64,000 nucleotides of DNA from positions 3,224,001 to 3,288,000 of the forward strand of contig NZ_CP160398.1 of the NCBI RefSeq assembly GCF_040729435.1, given 5' to 3'. A model generated the notes under the pieces. That model saw only the letters and a list, made by a program, of their open reading frames with translations, searched no databases and was not told the DNA's origin. Shown piece by piece: positions 8,728 through 17,858 of this stretch (the first letter of the stretch is position 1; each line of letters opens with the position of its first letter). Origin of the DNA: Pseudomonas sp. HOU2 (GTDB lineage: Bacteria > Pseudomonadota > Gammaproteobacteria > Pseudomonadales > Pseudomonadaceae). The translations under genes were made by a program, and so were the position numbers.

Positions 8728-9593
8728 TGCTTACCGTCGCCCACCTCTGGCAACCGTTCAGCGAGTTCGTGTTTATGCGCCGAGCGCTGCTCGGTGGACT
8801 GGTATTGGCCTGTAGCACAGCGCCGCTCGGTGTGTTCCTGATCCTGCGGCGCATGAGCCTGATCGGTGACGCCGTCGCCCACGGCATCCTTCCCGGCGCG
8901 GCATTGGGCTTCTGGTTCGCCGGTCTGAGTCTCCCCGCGTTGACCTTCGGTGGTCTGGGTGCCGGGCTGGGCATGGCCGGACTGGCCGCCTGGATTACCC
9001 GCCGCACCGGTCTGCGCGAAGACGCCAGCCTCGCTGCGATCTACCCGATCTCGCTCGCCAGTGGCGTGCTGATTCTTGGCATCGCCGGCAAGCGTCTGGA
9101 TCTGCTGCACTTGCTGTTCGGCTCAGCGCTCGCCGTCGACGGCCCAACCCTCAACGGCATGTTGTGGGTGTCGGGACTGAGCCTAGCCGCCATGGCCCTG
9201 ATCTACAAACCGCTGCTGCTCGACACCCTCGACCCGTTGTTCCTACAAACCGTCAGCCGGCTCGGCCCGCTCGCCCACGGTGTGTTCCTGACATTGGTGG
9301 TACTGAATCTGGTGATCGGTTTCCAGGCCATCGGCGCCTTGATGGTGGTCGGCCTGATGATGCTGCCCGCCGCCGCTTCGCGGTTCTGGAGTCGTCGCCT
9401 GCCTGCCCTGATTGCGATCTCGGCGCTCATCGGCTGCCTGTCGGTGTGGTGCGGATTGTTGATCTCGTTCTACTACTCGCTGCCCAGTGGTCCGGCCATC
9501 GTGCTGGTCGCGGGGATCGGTTATCTGCTGTCGGTCGTGTTCGGGCCGGTGCACGGTTTGCTGCGCCGCCCGCCTTTGCTCACATCCCCATGA
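8727..9593 (+). CDS. Metal ABC transporter permease (ZnuB-like)
   Basis: Integral membrane permease of the ABC-3 family, 288 residues, with about eight hydrophobic segments. The cytoplasmic coupling region LRRMSLIGDAVAHGILPGAALG is typical of ZnuB/TroC permeases. The start at 8727 uses TGATG overlap with the ATPase gene; an in-frame upstream ATG inside that gene is unlikely. The stop overlaps the region where the binding-protein message begins. It should form the membrane channel of the importer with the neighbouring ATPase. Confidence 0.9.
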   Translation: MLTVAHLWQPFSEFVFMRRALLGGLVLACSTAPLGVFLILRRMSLIGDAVAHGILPGAALGFWFAGLSLPALTFGGLGAGLGMAGLAAWITRRTGLREDASLAAIYPISLASGVLILGIAGKRLDLLHLLFGSALAVDGPTLNGMLWVSGLSLAAMALIYKPLLLDTLDPLFLQTVSRLGPLAHGVFLTLVVLNLVIGFQAIGALMVVGLMMLPAAASRFWSRRLPALIAISALIGCLSVWCGLLISFYYSLPSGPAIVLVAGIGYLLSVVFGPVHGLLRRPPLLTSP

Positions 9594-9604
9594 GGTGTTT
9601 CCCG

Positions 9605-10480
9605 ATGCGCGCTTTACTCGTATTGTTCAGCCTGCTGCTCTCGATGTCGTTGTCGGCGGCGGAAAAATTGCCCGTGGTCACCAGCTTCAGCATCCTCGCC
9701 GACATGGTTCACCAAGTGGGTGGCGAGCATATCCAGATCACCAATATGGTCGGCCCGGACGCCGACGCGCACACCTATGAACCGACACCGGACGATGCCA
9801 AAGCGCTGCTCAAAGCCAAACTGATCATCAAGAACGGCCTCGGTTTCGAACCATGGCTTGATCGTCTGGTGACCAGCACCGAGACAAAAGCCACGGTCGT
9901 CAGTGCCAGCCGTGGTGTGATTCCTCGATCGCTGGATGAGGATGGCGAGACCATTCCCGACCCGCACGCCTGGCACAACCTGGCCAACACCGAGTTGTAT
10001 GTCGCCAATATCACCAAGGCACTGATCGCCGCCGATCCGGCGAACAAGGCCGACTACCAACGCAACAGTCAGACCTACCTGAAACAGATCTACGCCCTGC
10101 TCGCCGAAGCCAAGGCCAAGCTCGGTTCACTGCCGCCGGGCAATCGCAAGATTGTCACCAGCCACGATGCCTTCGGTTATCTCGGTCAGGCCTACGGCAT
10201 CGACTTCATGGCGCCGCAAGGTCTGTCCACCGAGCGCGAACCTTCGGCTGCCGAAGTCGCTGCGCTGATCACCCAGATCCGTCAGGCCAAGGTCAAAGCG
10301 GTGTTCATGGAAAACATCAAGGACGCGCGCCTGCTCAAGCAGATCGCCGAAGAAAGCGGCGCGCACATTGGCGGCACGTTGTACTCCGATGCCCTCGCCG
10401 CCAGTGGCCCGGCCAGCACCTTTGCCGGCTTGTTTCGATACAACCTCAACACCCTTTACGACGCGCTGAGCCAACCATGA
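9605..10480 (+). CDS. Periplasmic metal-binding protein (TroA/ZnuA family)
   Basis: A 291-residue substrate-binding protein with a signal peptide (MRALLVLFSLLLSMSLSAAE). Four likely metal ligands are visible: H56 (DAHTYEP), H121 (DPHAWHN), H187 (SHDAFGY) and D262 (LYSDAL), the three-His-plus-Asp set of TroA-like proteins. It lacks the His-rich loop of E. coli-type ZnuA, which marks it as a second system rather than the main znuA. GAGGTG at 9592-9597 selects ATG 9605 over ATG 9590. It is coupled to the carbonic anhydrase gene by a 4-bp overlap. Confidence 0.88.
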   Translation: MRALLVLFSLLLSMSLSAAEKLPVVTSFSILADMVHQVGGEHIQITNMVGPDADAHTYEPTPDDAKALLKAKLIIKNGLGFEPWLDRLVTSTETKATVVSASRGVIPRSLDEDGETIPDPHAWHNLANTELYVANITKALIAADPANKADYQRNSQTYLKQIYALLAEAKAKLGSLPPGNRKIVTSHDAFGYLGQAYGIDFMAPQGLSTEREPSAAEVAALITQIRQAKVKAVFMENIKDARLLKQIAEESGAHIGGTLYSDALAASGPASTFAGLFRYNLNTLYDALSQP

Positions 10481-11037
10481 TTCGCAAAAACCCTTCCGGC
10501 GATTTGCCGCACATTGCCGAGTCGGCCTACGTCGATAAAACCGCGATCATCTGCGGCAAGGTGGTCATCGGTGAGAACGTCTTCGTCGGCCCCTACGCGG
10601 TGATCCGTGCTGACGAAGTAGACGCTTCGGGCACGATGGAGCCGATCACCATCGGCGCCAATTCGAATATCCAGGACGGCGTGGTGATTCACTCCAAATC
10701 CGGCGCGGCAGTAACCATCGGCGAATTCACCTCGATCGCACACCGCTCGATCGTGCATGGTCCGTGCAAGGTCGGCGACCGGGTGTTCATTGGCTTCAAT
10801 AGCGTGCTGTTCAATTGTGTGGTCGGTGACGGCTGTGTGGTTCGACACAACTCGGTAGTCGACGGCCGAGATTTGCCGGACGCGTTTTACGTGCCCTCCA
10901 CCACCCGCATCGGCCCCAACACCGACCTCTCGCAGTTCCCGCCAGTGAGTGTCAGCGCCTCGGAGTTTTCCGAAGACGTGGCGCGCACCAACGTCGATCT
11001 GGTGCGCGGTTACAAAGCCTTGCAAAACGAGTTCTGA
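10477..11037 (+). CDS. Gamma-class carbonic anhydrase-like protein
   Basis: Left-handed beta-helix protein of 186 residues with repeated hexapeptides (for example VIGENV, TIGANS, KVGDRV). The metal-binding His triad of gamma carbonic anhydrases is present: H72, H89 and H94 (VVIHSK, SIAHRSIVHGP). This class can use iron or cobalt in place of zinc, so it may replace a zinc-only carbonic anhydrase during starvation. P. aeruginosa carries an equivalent gene between folE2 and the second dihydroorotase. It overlaps the binding-protein gene by 4 bp and sits 3 bp before the dihydroorotase. Activity itself is inferred. Confidence 0.87.
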   Translation: MIRKNPSGDLPHIAESAYVDKTAIICGKVVIGENVFVGPYAVIRADEVDASGTMEPITIGANSNIQDGVVIHSKSGAAVTIGEFTSIAHRSIVHGPCKVGDRVFIGFNSVLFNCVVGDGCVVRHNSVVDGRDLPDAFYVPSTTRIGPNTDLSQFPPVSVSASEFSEDVARTNVDLVRGYKALQNEF

Positions 11038-11040
11038 ACC

Positions 11041-12372
11041 ATGAGCAGTGTGCTGATTCGCAATGCCAGACTGGTCAACGAAGGACGCGAGTACGATGGC
11101 GATCTGCTGGTCAGTCATGGCCGTATCGTCAAGATTGCGCGCAGCATCGAGGGTGAAAATGCCCGCGTGGAAATCGACGCCCAAGGTCAATGGCTGTTGC
11201 CGGGGATGATTGATGACCAGGTGCATTTTCGCGAACCGGGGTCGCCGGCCAAGGGCAGTATTCATAGCGAGTCGCGCGCTGCGGTGGCGGGCGGCATCAC
11301 CAGTTTCATGGACATGCCCAACACCCGACCGGCCACCCTGACCCTGGAAGCGCTGGCGGATAAAAAACGCCGGGCGGCGATTAACTCCGTGGCCAATTAT
11401 GGCTTCCACTTCGGTGTCAGTCAGGACAACCTCGACACCGTCGCCGCACTCAATCCCTGCGAAGTGGCCGGGGTCAAAGTGTTCATGGGCGCGTCCACTG
11501 GCAACATGTTGGTGGATGACCCGAAAACTCTCGAGCGTCTGTTCGCCGTAGTGCCGACGATCCTGCTGGCCCATTGCGAACACACACCGAGCATCGAGGC
11601 CAATGCAGCACGTCTGCGCGAACTCCACGGCGACCACCTGCCGGCGAATATCCATGCACTGATTCGTGATGCCGAGGCTTGCTACCGCTCCTCTTCGCTG
11701 GCGGTGGAACTGGCCAGACGTCACGGCACCCGCCTGCACGTTTTGCACCTGACCACTGCTCGCGAACTCGAGTTGTTCGAGGACAAGCCGCTCGCCCAGA
11801 AACACATCACGGCTGAAGTCTGCCTGCATCATCTGCTATTCGATGACCGCGACTATCCGGCCCTCGGCAACCTGATCAAATGCAATCCTGCGATCAAGAC
11901 CCAAACCGACCGCGACGCCCTGCGCGCGGCGCTGCTGAGTAACCGACTGGACGTCATCGGCAGCGATCACGCACCGCATACCTGGGCAGAAAAGCAGCGC
12001 CCGTATGCCGAAGCGCCTGCCGGCTTGCCGCTGGTGCAGCACGCCTTGCCGGCGATGCTGGAACTGGTGGCCGATGGCATGCTGCCGATCACCACGCTGG
12101 TGGCGAAGACCAGCCATCGGGTGGCGGATCTGTTTGCGATTCCGGATCGAGGTTATTTGCGGGAGGGGTATTGGGCGGATCTGGTGCTGGTTGAGCCAGC
12201 GGCTCTGGAGGTGTCGCGGCAACCGATCCTGTCGCAGTGCGGGTGGACGCCGTTTGCTGACAAGACTTTCCGCTATCGGGTGAATACAACGTTGGTGTCG
12301 GGGCAGATTGCCTGGCGGGAGCGGCGTATCAACGAAGGATGCCAGGGGCTGGCGTTGCGATTTATGCGGTGA
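11041..12372 (+). CDS. Dihydroorotase, zinc-starvation paralogue (PyrC2/PyrQ type)
   Basis: Amidohydrolase of 443 residues that would cyclise carbamoyl-aspartate to dihydroorotate in pyrimidine synthesis. Metal-site segments are DDQVHFREPG (58-67), GVKVFMGAST, LAHCEH, LHVLHLT and GSDHAPHT. The first His of the usual HxH pair is Gln60, as in a subset of bacterial dihydroorotases (QVHFREPG), so activity is probably kept but the metal site may differ. Last gene of the folE2 unit, followed by a REP hairpin. In P. aeruginosa the corresponding gene is under Zur and backs up the housekeeping enzyme. Confidence 0.88.
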   Translation: MSSVLIRNARLVNEGREYDGDLLVSHGRIVKIARSIEGENARVEIDAQGQWLLPGMIDDQVHFREPGSPAKGSIHSESRAAVAGGITSFMDMPNTRPATLTLEALADKKRRAAINSVANYGFHFGVSQDNLDTVAALNPCEVAGVKVFMGASTGNMLVDDPKTLERLFAVVPTILLAHCEHTPSIEANAARLRELHGDHLPANIHALIRDAEACYRSSSLAVELARRHGTRLHVLHLTTARELELFEDKPLAQKHITAEVCLHHLLFDDRDYPALGNLIKCNPAIKTQTDRDALRAALLSNRLDVIGSDHAPHTWAEKQRPYAEAPAGLPLVQHALPAMLELVADGMLPITTLVAKTSHRVADLFAIPDRGYLREGYWADLVLVEPAALEVSRQPILSQCGWTPFADKTFRYRVNTTLVSGQIAWRERRINEGCQGLALRFMR

Positions 12373-12384
12373 CAACCAAGACGC

Positions 12385-12450
12385 CTTCGCGAGCAGGCTC
12401 GCTCCCACAGGAATCACCTTGTCCCTGTGGGAGCGGGCTTGCTCGCGAAG
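12385..12450. repeat. REP inverted pair (CTGTGGGAGCGGGCTTGCTCGCGAAG family)
   Basis: Arms at 12385-12410 and 12425-12450 are inverted copies with two or three differences around a 14-nt loop. It lies between the convergent dihydroorotase and DUF3617 genes and can act as a transcript end. This is a different REP family from that at 557 and 43683. Confidence 0.9.
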
Positions 12451-12453
12451 CTT

Positions 12454-12972
12454 TTAAGCCCTCGGCTTCACAGTGCCGCAATCCTGACCCAACCACACCG
12501 CACGGGTTTCCAAGCTGCCCTTCTGGTTAATGCCGATGGCATTGAACGTGCCGTTGGCCACGGTGGTGAACTCACGATCACTGAGGAACGTCGCGACACC
12601 CGTGCCTTGCGCTTTCGGGCAGCTGAAGCGGAATTTCCACTGGTTGCCGGTGCGCTCGGTGATCTGCTGTTTGCAGCCCGATTGCGGATCGGCCAGCGGA
12701 ATATCGTTGGTCGCCACTTGTTGCGGCGTCAGGCAGGCACGGATGCCCTTGCCGCCGATGTTGATCCCGTTCTTTTCCAGCGCCGCACGTTGTTGCGGAG
12801 TCATCTGGCCTTGCAACTGGCCAAGGATCGATTGCACATCCATGGGCTGGTCATCGACCTTGACGTTGCTCGAGGTCATTTCCCATAGCCCCGGCTGCAG
12901 CATTTGCGCCTGCGCAACCAGCGGCATTGCCAAACCCAGGCCCAGCGCCAAACCCAGCAGACGAACGTTCAT
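12454..12972 (-). CDS. DUF3617 exported protein
   Basis: A 172-residue exported protein with a signal peptide (MNVRLLGLALGLGLAMPLVAQAQ). It opens with LQPGLWEMTSSN and contains ACLTPQQ and CKQQITERTGNQWKFRFSCP, the DUF3617 pattern, with four or five conserved cysteines suggesting periplasmic disulfides. Its function is unknown. It stands alone, divergent from clsA across 133 bp. Confidence 0.8.
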   Translation of the reverse strand: MNVRLLGLALGLGLAMPLVAQAQMLQPGLWEMTSSNVKVDDQPMDVQSILGQLQGQMTPQQRAALEKNGINIGGKGIRACLTPQQVATNDIPLADPQSGCKQQITERTGNQWKFRFSCPKAQGTGVATFLSDREFTTVANGTFNAIGINQKGSLETRAVWLGQDCGTVKPRA

Positions 12973-13105
12973 CGAAAAAAACTCCTGATCAGTAGTGGCC
13001 GTTAGACGTCGGCCGGTTGCTTCGGTTCATGCACCAATTAAATAGCGACATTCGCCTCGGAACATGGTCTGTTACGCATTGAGTCTTCAGGAGCAAGGCT
13101 GCCCC

Positions 13106-14545
13106 ATGGATTATTTCGGACCGCACATTTTCGGTTATCTGATCGCCCTGATACATAGCCTCGGCTTGATCGCCGCCATCCACGCGGTGCTGACCGTACG
13201 CACCGCCCAAGGCTCGATCGCCTGGGCATTGTCGCTTATTTTCATTCCCTACCTGACGCTCATCCCTTATCTGGTATTCGGCCGCAGCACCTTCGACGGC
13301 TACATCAAGGCACGCCGTCAGGCCAACGAACAGATGCGCCAGGCGATCTCCGAGCTGAACTGGCGCCCGTGGGTCGAAGAGGCCCTCACCGCCCGTGCAT
13401 CCAACGCCTACGCCTCACTGCGCGCCATGCCCAAATTGGGTCGTATGCCGTGCCTGGCAAACAACGAAGTACAGCTGCTGGTGAATGGCCACGCGACCTT
13501 CGAGGCGATTTTCCGTGCCATCGATCAAGCGCGCGAAGCCGTACTGGTGCAGTTTTTCATCATTCATGACGACCGCCTCGGGCAGCGCCTGCGCGACCTG
13601 TTGCTGAAAAAAGCCGCCGAAGGCGTGGCGATCCATCTGCTCTACGACCGGATCGGCAGCCACGCCCTGCCCCATAGCTTCGTGCAGGCGTTGCGCGACG
13701 GCGGTGTCGAGGTCAAAGCCTTCGCCACGCGCAGCGGCTGGCTCAATCGCTTCCAGGTGAATTTCCGCAACCACCGCAAAATCGTCGTGGTCGATGGCGT
13801 GCTCGGCTTTGTCGGTGGGCACAACGTCGGCGATGAGTACATGGGCGAGAAGCCGCCGCTGGCGCCCTGGCGCGATACCCACGTGCAAGTGCGCGGGCCG
13901 GTGGTGGCCTGCATGCAGGAGTCGTTTGCCGAGGACTGGTTCTGGGCCGCACGGACTTTGCCGCCGCTGATCCTGCCAGACGTTTACCCGGAGGACGGCG
14001 TGCTCTGCCAGTTGCTGGCAAGCGGCCCCGCCGACGCTTACGAAACCTGCTCGCTGTTCTTCGTCGAAGCGATCCACGCAGCGACCGAGCGCGTGTGGAT
14101 CACCAGCCCGTACTTCATTCCCGACGAAGCAGTCTTCGCCGCGTTGCGTCTGGCGGTGCTGCGCGGCGTCGACGTGCGTCTGCTGCTGCCATCGCGCCCC
14201 GATCACCGCATCGTCTACGCCGCGTCCAGCCTGTATGCCTTCGAAGCGGTGCGCGCCGGCGTGCGCGTGTTCCGCTACGAACCGGGTTTCCTGCATCAGA
14301 AAGTGGTGTTGATCGACAGCGAAATCAGCGCCATCGGTAGCGCCAATCTGGATAACCGTTCGTTCCGGCTGAATTTCGAAGTGATGTTGCTGACCGTCGA
14401 CAGCGACTTCGCCGCCAGCGTGGAACAGATGCTCAACGCCGACTTCGAGCAAGCTTACGAAGTCGCCAAAGAGGAAAGCCGGGAGATCCACCGCCTGCAA
14501 CAGCTCGGCATGCGGATCGCCCGGCTGATTTCCCCGATTCTCTGA
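13106..14545 (+). CDS. clsA: Cardiolipin synthase A
   Basis: Phospholipase-D superfamily enzyme of 479 residues that condenses two phosphatidylglycerols into cardiolipin and glycerol at the inner membrane. Two N-terminal membrane segments (about 7-27 and 35-55) precede the two catalytic HKD motifs, HRKIVVVDG and HQKVVLIDS, each followed by the usual GxxN / GSANLDNRS stretch. The ORF is open 14 codons further upstream, but ATG 13106 gives the standard ClsA N-terminus, with AGGAG 12 bases ahead. A GC-rich hairpin follows the stop. Confidence 0.93.
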   Translation: MDYFGPHIFGYLIALIHSLGLIAAIHAVLTVRTAQGSIAWALSLIFIPYLTLIPYLVFGRSTFDGYIKARRQANEQMRQAISELNWRPWVEEALTARASNAYASLRAMPKLGRMPCLANNEVQLLVNGHATFEAIFRAIDQAREAVLVQFFIIHDDRLGQRLRDLLLKKAAEGVAIHLLYDRIGSHALPHSFVQALRDGGVEVKAFATRSGWLNRFQVNFRNHRKIVVVDGVLGFVGGHNVGDEYMGEKPPLAPWRDTHVQVRGPVVACMQESFAEDWFWAARTLPPLILPDVYPEDGVLCQLLASGPADAYETCSLFFVEAIHAATERVWITSPYFIPDEAVFAALRLAVLRGVDVRLLLPSRPDHRIVYAASSLYAFEAVRAGVRVFRYEPGFLHQKVVLIDSEISAIGSANLDNRSFRLNFEVMLLTVDSDFAASVEQMLNADFEQAYEVAKEESREIHRLQQLGMRIARLISPIL

Positions 14546-14580
14546 ACGGCGCCTCTCCCCACAGCGGGAGAGAGGCGTTC
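14544..14580. terminator. GC-rich hairpin between clsA and cfa
   Basis: An imperfect stem pairs GAACGGCGCCTCTCCC with GGGAGAGAGGCGTTC across a CACAGC loop. It begins at the clsA stop and lies 6 bp beyond the convergent cfa stop. There is no clear U-tract on either side, so factor-independent termination is probable, not certain. Confidence 0.5.
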
Positions 14581-14585
14581 AGGCA

Positions 14586-15773
14586 TTACGGGTGATAGAT
14601 GTCGTCCCGCGTCCAAGGCAACTCATGGCTGCCATCGGCGTGCGCTTTCACTGCCAGAATCTGGTGCAGATTGATCCAGCCCCGCGCGAAGGCGTAAGCA
14701 CATCCGGCCAGATACAGGCGCCAGATGCGCAGCGCCTGCTCAGGCACCATTTTCGCCGCAGCTTCGAGGTTGTCTTCCAGCCGCTCGCTCCAGTGGTCCA
14801 GCGTGCGCGCGTAATGCAGACGCAGGCTTTCGACGTCGACAATTTCCAGGCCTGCTTCACTGATCTCGGCCGAGATCATTGCCAGATGCGGCAGCTCGCC
14901 ATTGGGGAATACATATTTCTCGATGAAATCCCCAGCGCCACGCCCGACCGGGCGACCATCGGTGTGTTTGGCGGTGATGCCATGGTTCATCACCAGACCG
15001 CCCTCTTTCACCGCACCAAACAGGACGTTGCAATATTCGGCGAGGTTGGCGTGGCCGACGTGTTCGAACATGCCAACGCTGACTACCTTGTCGAAGCGCC
15101 CGTCCTGCGGCAGATCGCGGTAGTCGAGCAGTTGCAGTTCGACCTGGTCTTCCAGGCCCTCGGCTTTGACGCGCTCGCGGGCCAGTGCCAGTTGTTCCTT
15201 GCTCAGGGTAATGCCGAACACTTTGGCGCCAAACTCCCGCGCCGCAAAACGCGCCAGCCCACCCCAACCGCAGCCGACATCCAGCAGGTAGTCGCCGGGC
15301 TGCAGACGCAGCTTGCGACACAGGTGCCGGAACTTGGCCTGTTGCGCTTGCTCGAGGGTTTCACTGCCGGTTTCAAAATAGGCGCAGGAATACGCCATGT
15401 CGCTGTCTAGCCAGAGCTGGTAGAACTCGTTGGACAGGTCGTAGTGATAAGAAATGGCTTTGGCGTCGGTTTCCTTGTCGTGCACCGCTCGCACAGGCTG
15501 GGCGCCTTCATCTTCGTCGAGCAAGGCACTGCTCAGTTCGTCGCAAACCCGGATGACTTCGCTGATCGAGCCCTCCAGTTCAAGCTTGCCTTCGACGAAC
15601 GCCGCCCCCAGCGCGTCTAGGCTTGGATGGGTGAACTGGGTGACCATCGTCGGGTCCTTGACCACGATGGTTACGCTGGGCGCCGGGCCCAGATTGAACT
15701 CATGGCCGTCCCAGAGTCGCAGGCGAAGTGGAAGCTGCAAATTCTGCAAGGCCGGTGGAAGTTGCGCGAGCAT
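14586..15773 (-). CDS. cfa: Cyclopropane-fatty-acyl-phospholipid synthase
   Basis: SAM-dependent enzyme of 395 residues that adds a methylene bridge to unsaturated acyl chains of membrane phospholipids. The substrate-binding N-terminal region is followed by the SAM site LLDVGCGWGG (about 163-172), GITLSKEQ, and the downstream EHVGHANL and FIEKYVFPNGELP segments characteristic of CFA synthases. The length is usual. Neighbouring clsA is convergent, so the two lipid genes do not share a promoter. Confidence 0.93.
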   Translation of the reverse strand: MLAQLPPALQNLQLPLRLRLWDGHEFNLGPAPSVTIVVKDPTMVTQFTHPSLDALGAAFVEGKLELEGSISEVIRVCDELSSALLDEDEGAQPVRAVHDKETDAKAISYHYDLSNEFYQLWLDSDMAYSCAYFETGSETLEQAQQAKFRHLCRKLRLQPGDYLLDVGCGWGGLARFAAREFGAKVFGITLSKEQLALARERVKAEGLEDQVELQLLDYRDLPQDGRFDKVVSVGMFEHVGHANLAEYCNVLFGAVKEGGLVMNHGITAKHTDGRPVGRGAGDFIEKYVFPNGELPHLAMISAEISEAGLEIVDVESLRLHYARTLDHWSERLEDNLEAAAKMVPEQALRIWRLYLAGCAYAFARGWINLHQILAVKAHADGSHELPWTRDDIYHP

Positions 15774-15878
15774 GGAAAATCCCCCTTGTTTCAGACGTCA
15801 GATCTGAGGGTAGACCATCCTTGAAAAATAGCAGGCTATCGATTTGATAGTCCGCCCCTATAAGCCGCGATCGCCCAA

Positions 15879-15894
15879 GGGCGCCAGTGCGCCC
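15879..15894. other. Perfect GC hairpin downstream of the P-type ATPase gene
   Basis: GGGCGC-CAGT-GCGCCC forms a 6-bp stem with a 4-nt loop, 63 nt past the ATPase stop. There is no U-tract, so it may only stabilise the 3' end. The rest of the 183-bp gap (15774-15956) shows no gene; it should contain the cfa promoter, which I cannot place. Confidence 0.4.
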
Positions 15895-15956
15895 CGGGCA
15901 AGAGCACCTACACAGATGACTGCTTTGCGCCTCGACAGTTCGCAAAATTGCGTGAG

Positions 15957-17858
15957 CTAGTCCTGAAGCTTCAACAACGGTTCCTGAAACCGCAGCAAGC
16001 GCCCGGCGTTGCCCAACACCAGTAATGTACTGAGGTTGTGCAGCAACGCTGCAATCATCGCCCCGGCAGCACCAAGCCAGCCGAAGGCGGCGAAGACGAC
16101 AATCGCCAGCGTCCAGCCCAGACCGATGATCACGTTGACCTGCAAGGTCTTGCGGCACTGGCGGCTCAGGCGCACACAGGTGCCGAGGCGGCGCAGGTCA
16201 CTGCCGATCAGGACGATATCCGCCGAAGCCAGGGCAATGTCGGCACCGCCTGCGCCCATCGCCACACCCACCACACCGGCCTTGAGCGCCAGCGAATCAT
16301 TGATGCCGTCACCCACCACCATTGGCCGGAAACCGTTGTCGATTTCCTTGAGCACGCGGTTGAGCTTGTCCTCGGGCAGCGCTTGCGCTTCCACCTCTTG
16401 CAGGCCGACCTCGCAGGCCAGGGTCTGCGCAACACTCTGGCGGTCGCCGGTCAGCAGCAGCTGGCGACCCAGCCCCAGTTCGCGCAATTCAGCGAGGGCA
16501 AAGCGCGCTTCCGGTTTGACGCTGTCGGCCAGCAACAGCCAGGCGACAAACTCGCCGTTTAACGCCAGCCCGGCAATCGGCCCGTCGTGCTCGGGAACGT
16601 TGGTGGTGACGATGCCCAGTTGCGCGAACAGTTCGGGACGCCCCAGCGCCGCCTCACCCTGCGCGGTCATGGCCACGACACCCAGACCCTGGCGCTCGTG
16701 AATGTCCGTCAGCGGCAGGCTCTGCTCTTGACTGACTAACCCCGCCAACGCCCGGCTGACAGGATGACTGCTGGCCGCGCCGAGACTGGCGGCCAGAGCC
16801 ATCACCGAGGCCTGATCCAGACGCGGGCTGCTGACCGATTGCAAACGCAAGGTCCCGTACGTCAGCGTGCCAGTCTTGTCGACCACCAGCGAGGTGAGAT
16901 CGGCCAGCTCTTCAAGAAACGCCGAACTGCGGATCAGAATGCCGTGGCGCGCCGCGACCGCCACTCCGGCAATTGCCGTGGCCGGTGCCGACAGCACCAA
17001 GGCGCAAGGACATGCGGCTACCAGCACCGCGAGCATCGCCTGCGCATCATGGGTGACAAACCAGGTCACCGCCGCCAGCAACAACACCAGCACCATGTAG
17101 CTGCCGGCATAACGTTCAAGCAAACGGGTGATGGGTGGCTTCGAGCGTTCGGCGTTCTGCATCAGTGCGATGACCTTACCCAGCGTCGATTGATCGCCGG
17201 TGCGGGTCACCTCAATACGCAGCAAGCCGTCGAGGTTGATCGCGCCGCCGAATACCGTCATGCCCACCGCCGTTTCCACCGGCACCGACTCGCCGGTGAT
17301 CGATGCCGTATCGAGGCTGGCCTGGCCGAACAACACCCGGCCATCCGCTGGCACCCGATCACCGGCGCGCACCTCTACCGTGTCGCCGGGTTTGAGCGTG
17401 CCGTTATCGACTTCGATGATCGAACCGTCCGCCTGAATCTTGCGCGCGTGGCTGCGGGTCAACTGGCCGAGGGCGTGGATCGCTTCCTGCGAACCGATCA
17501 CGCTGCGCTCTTCCAGCACGTGGCCGAAAATCATGATGATCGGCAGCAGCGCGGCCGTCAGCAGATCCCCGGTCGCCCAGGCACCGAGCATCGCCAGCGC
17601 AATCAGTTGATCGGTGATGCCGTGCAGGCTCGGATAACGCAGGCTGTACCACGCCGAACGCATCACCGGCACCGCCACCAATAAAGAGGCGAAACCCAAC
17701 AGCAACTGACTGACACCGGTTTGCTCCGGTACCAGCCAGCGCCAGATCAGGCCAAGGCCGAGCAAGCCGAGGGCAAGCATCGCCAGGGTCAATTGCCGTG
17801 CAGCGCGGCGTTGTTCGGCCGAGGACAGCAGGCTCGGTGCGGCAGTGGTCGCAGTCAT
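15957..17858 (-). CDS. P1B-type metal ATPase, HmtA-like
   Basis: Heavy-metal P-type ATPase of 633 residues. Motifs are complete: TGES (188-191), CPC in the transport helix (283-285), DKTGT (327-331, phosphorylation site), SHP (364-366) and GDGIND (516-521). It has no N-terminal CxxC metal-binding domain. Size, motif set and linkage to SPFH proteins resemble P. aeruginosa HmtA, reported to import copper and zinc, rather than an efflux pump. It is last of four genes overlapping by 4 bp, with a Zur-like palindrome ahead of the first. Direction and metal are inferred. Confidence 0.85.
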   Translation of the reverse strand: MTATTAAPSLLSSAEQRRAARQLTLAMLALGLLGLGLIWRWLVPEQTGVSQLLLGFASLLVAVPVMRSAWYSLRYPSLHGITDQLIALAMLGAWATGDLLTAALLPIIMIFGHVLEERSVIGSQEAIHALGQLTRSHARKIQADGSIIEVDNGTLKPGDTVEVRAGDRVPADGRVLFGQASLDTASITGESVPVETAVGMTVFGGAINLDGLLRIEVTRTGDQSTLGKVIALMQNAERSKPPITRLLERYAGSYMVLVLLLAAVTWFVTHDAQAMLAVLVAACPCALVLSAPATAIAGVAVAARHGILIRSSAFLEELADLTSLVVDKTGTLTYGTLRLQSVSSPRLDQASVMALAASLGAASSHPVSRALAGLVSQEQSLPLTDIHERQGLGVVAMTAQGEAALGRPELFAQLGIVTTNVPEHDGPIAGLALNGEFVAWLLLADSVKPEARFALAELRELGLGRQLLLTGDRQSVAQTLACEVGLQEVEAQALPEDKLNRVLKEIDNGFRPMVVGDGINDSLALKAGVVGVAMGAGGADIALASADIVLIGSDLRRLGTCVRLSRQCRKTLQVNVIIGLGWTLAIVVFAAFGWLGAAGAMIAALLHNLSTLLVLGNAGRLLRFQEPLLKLQD

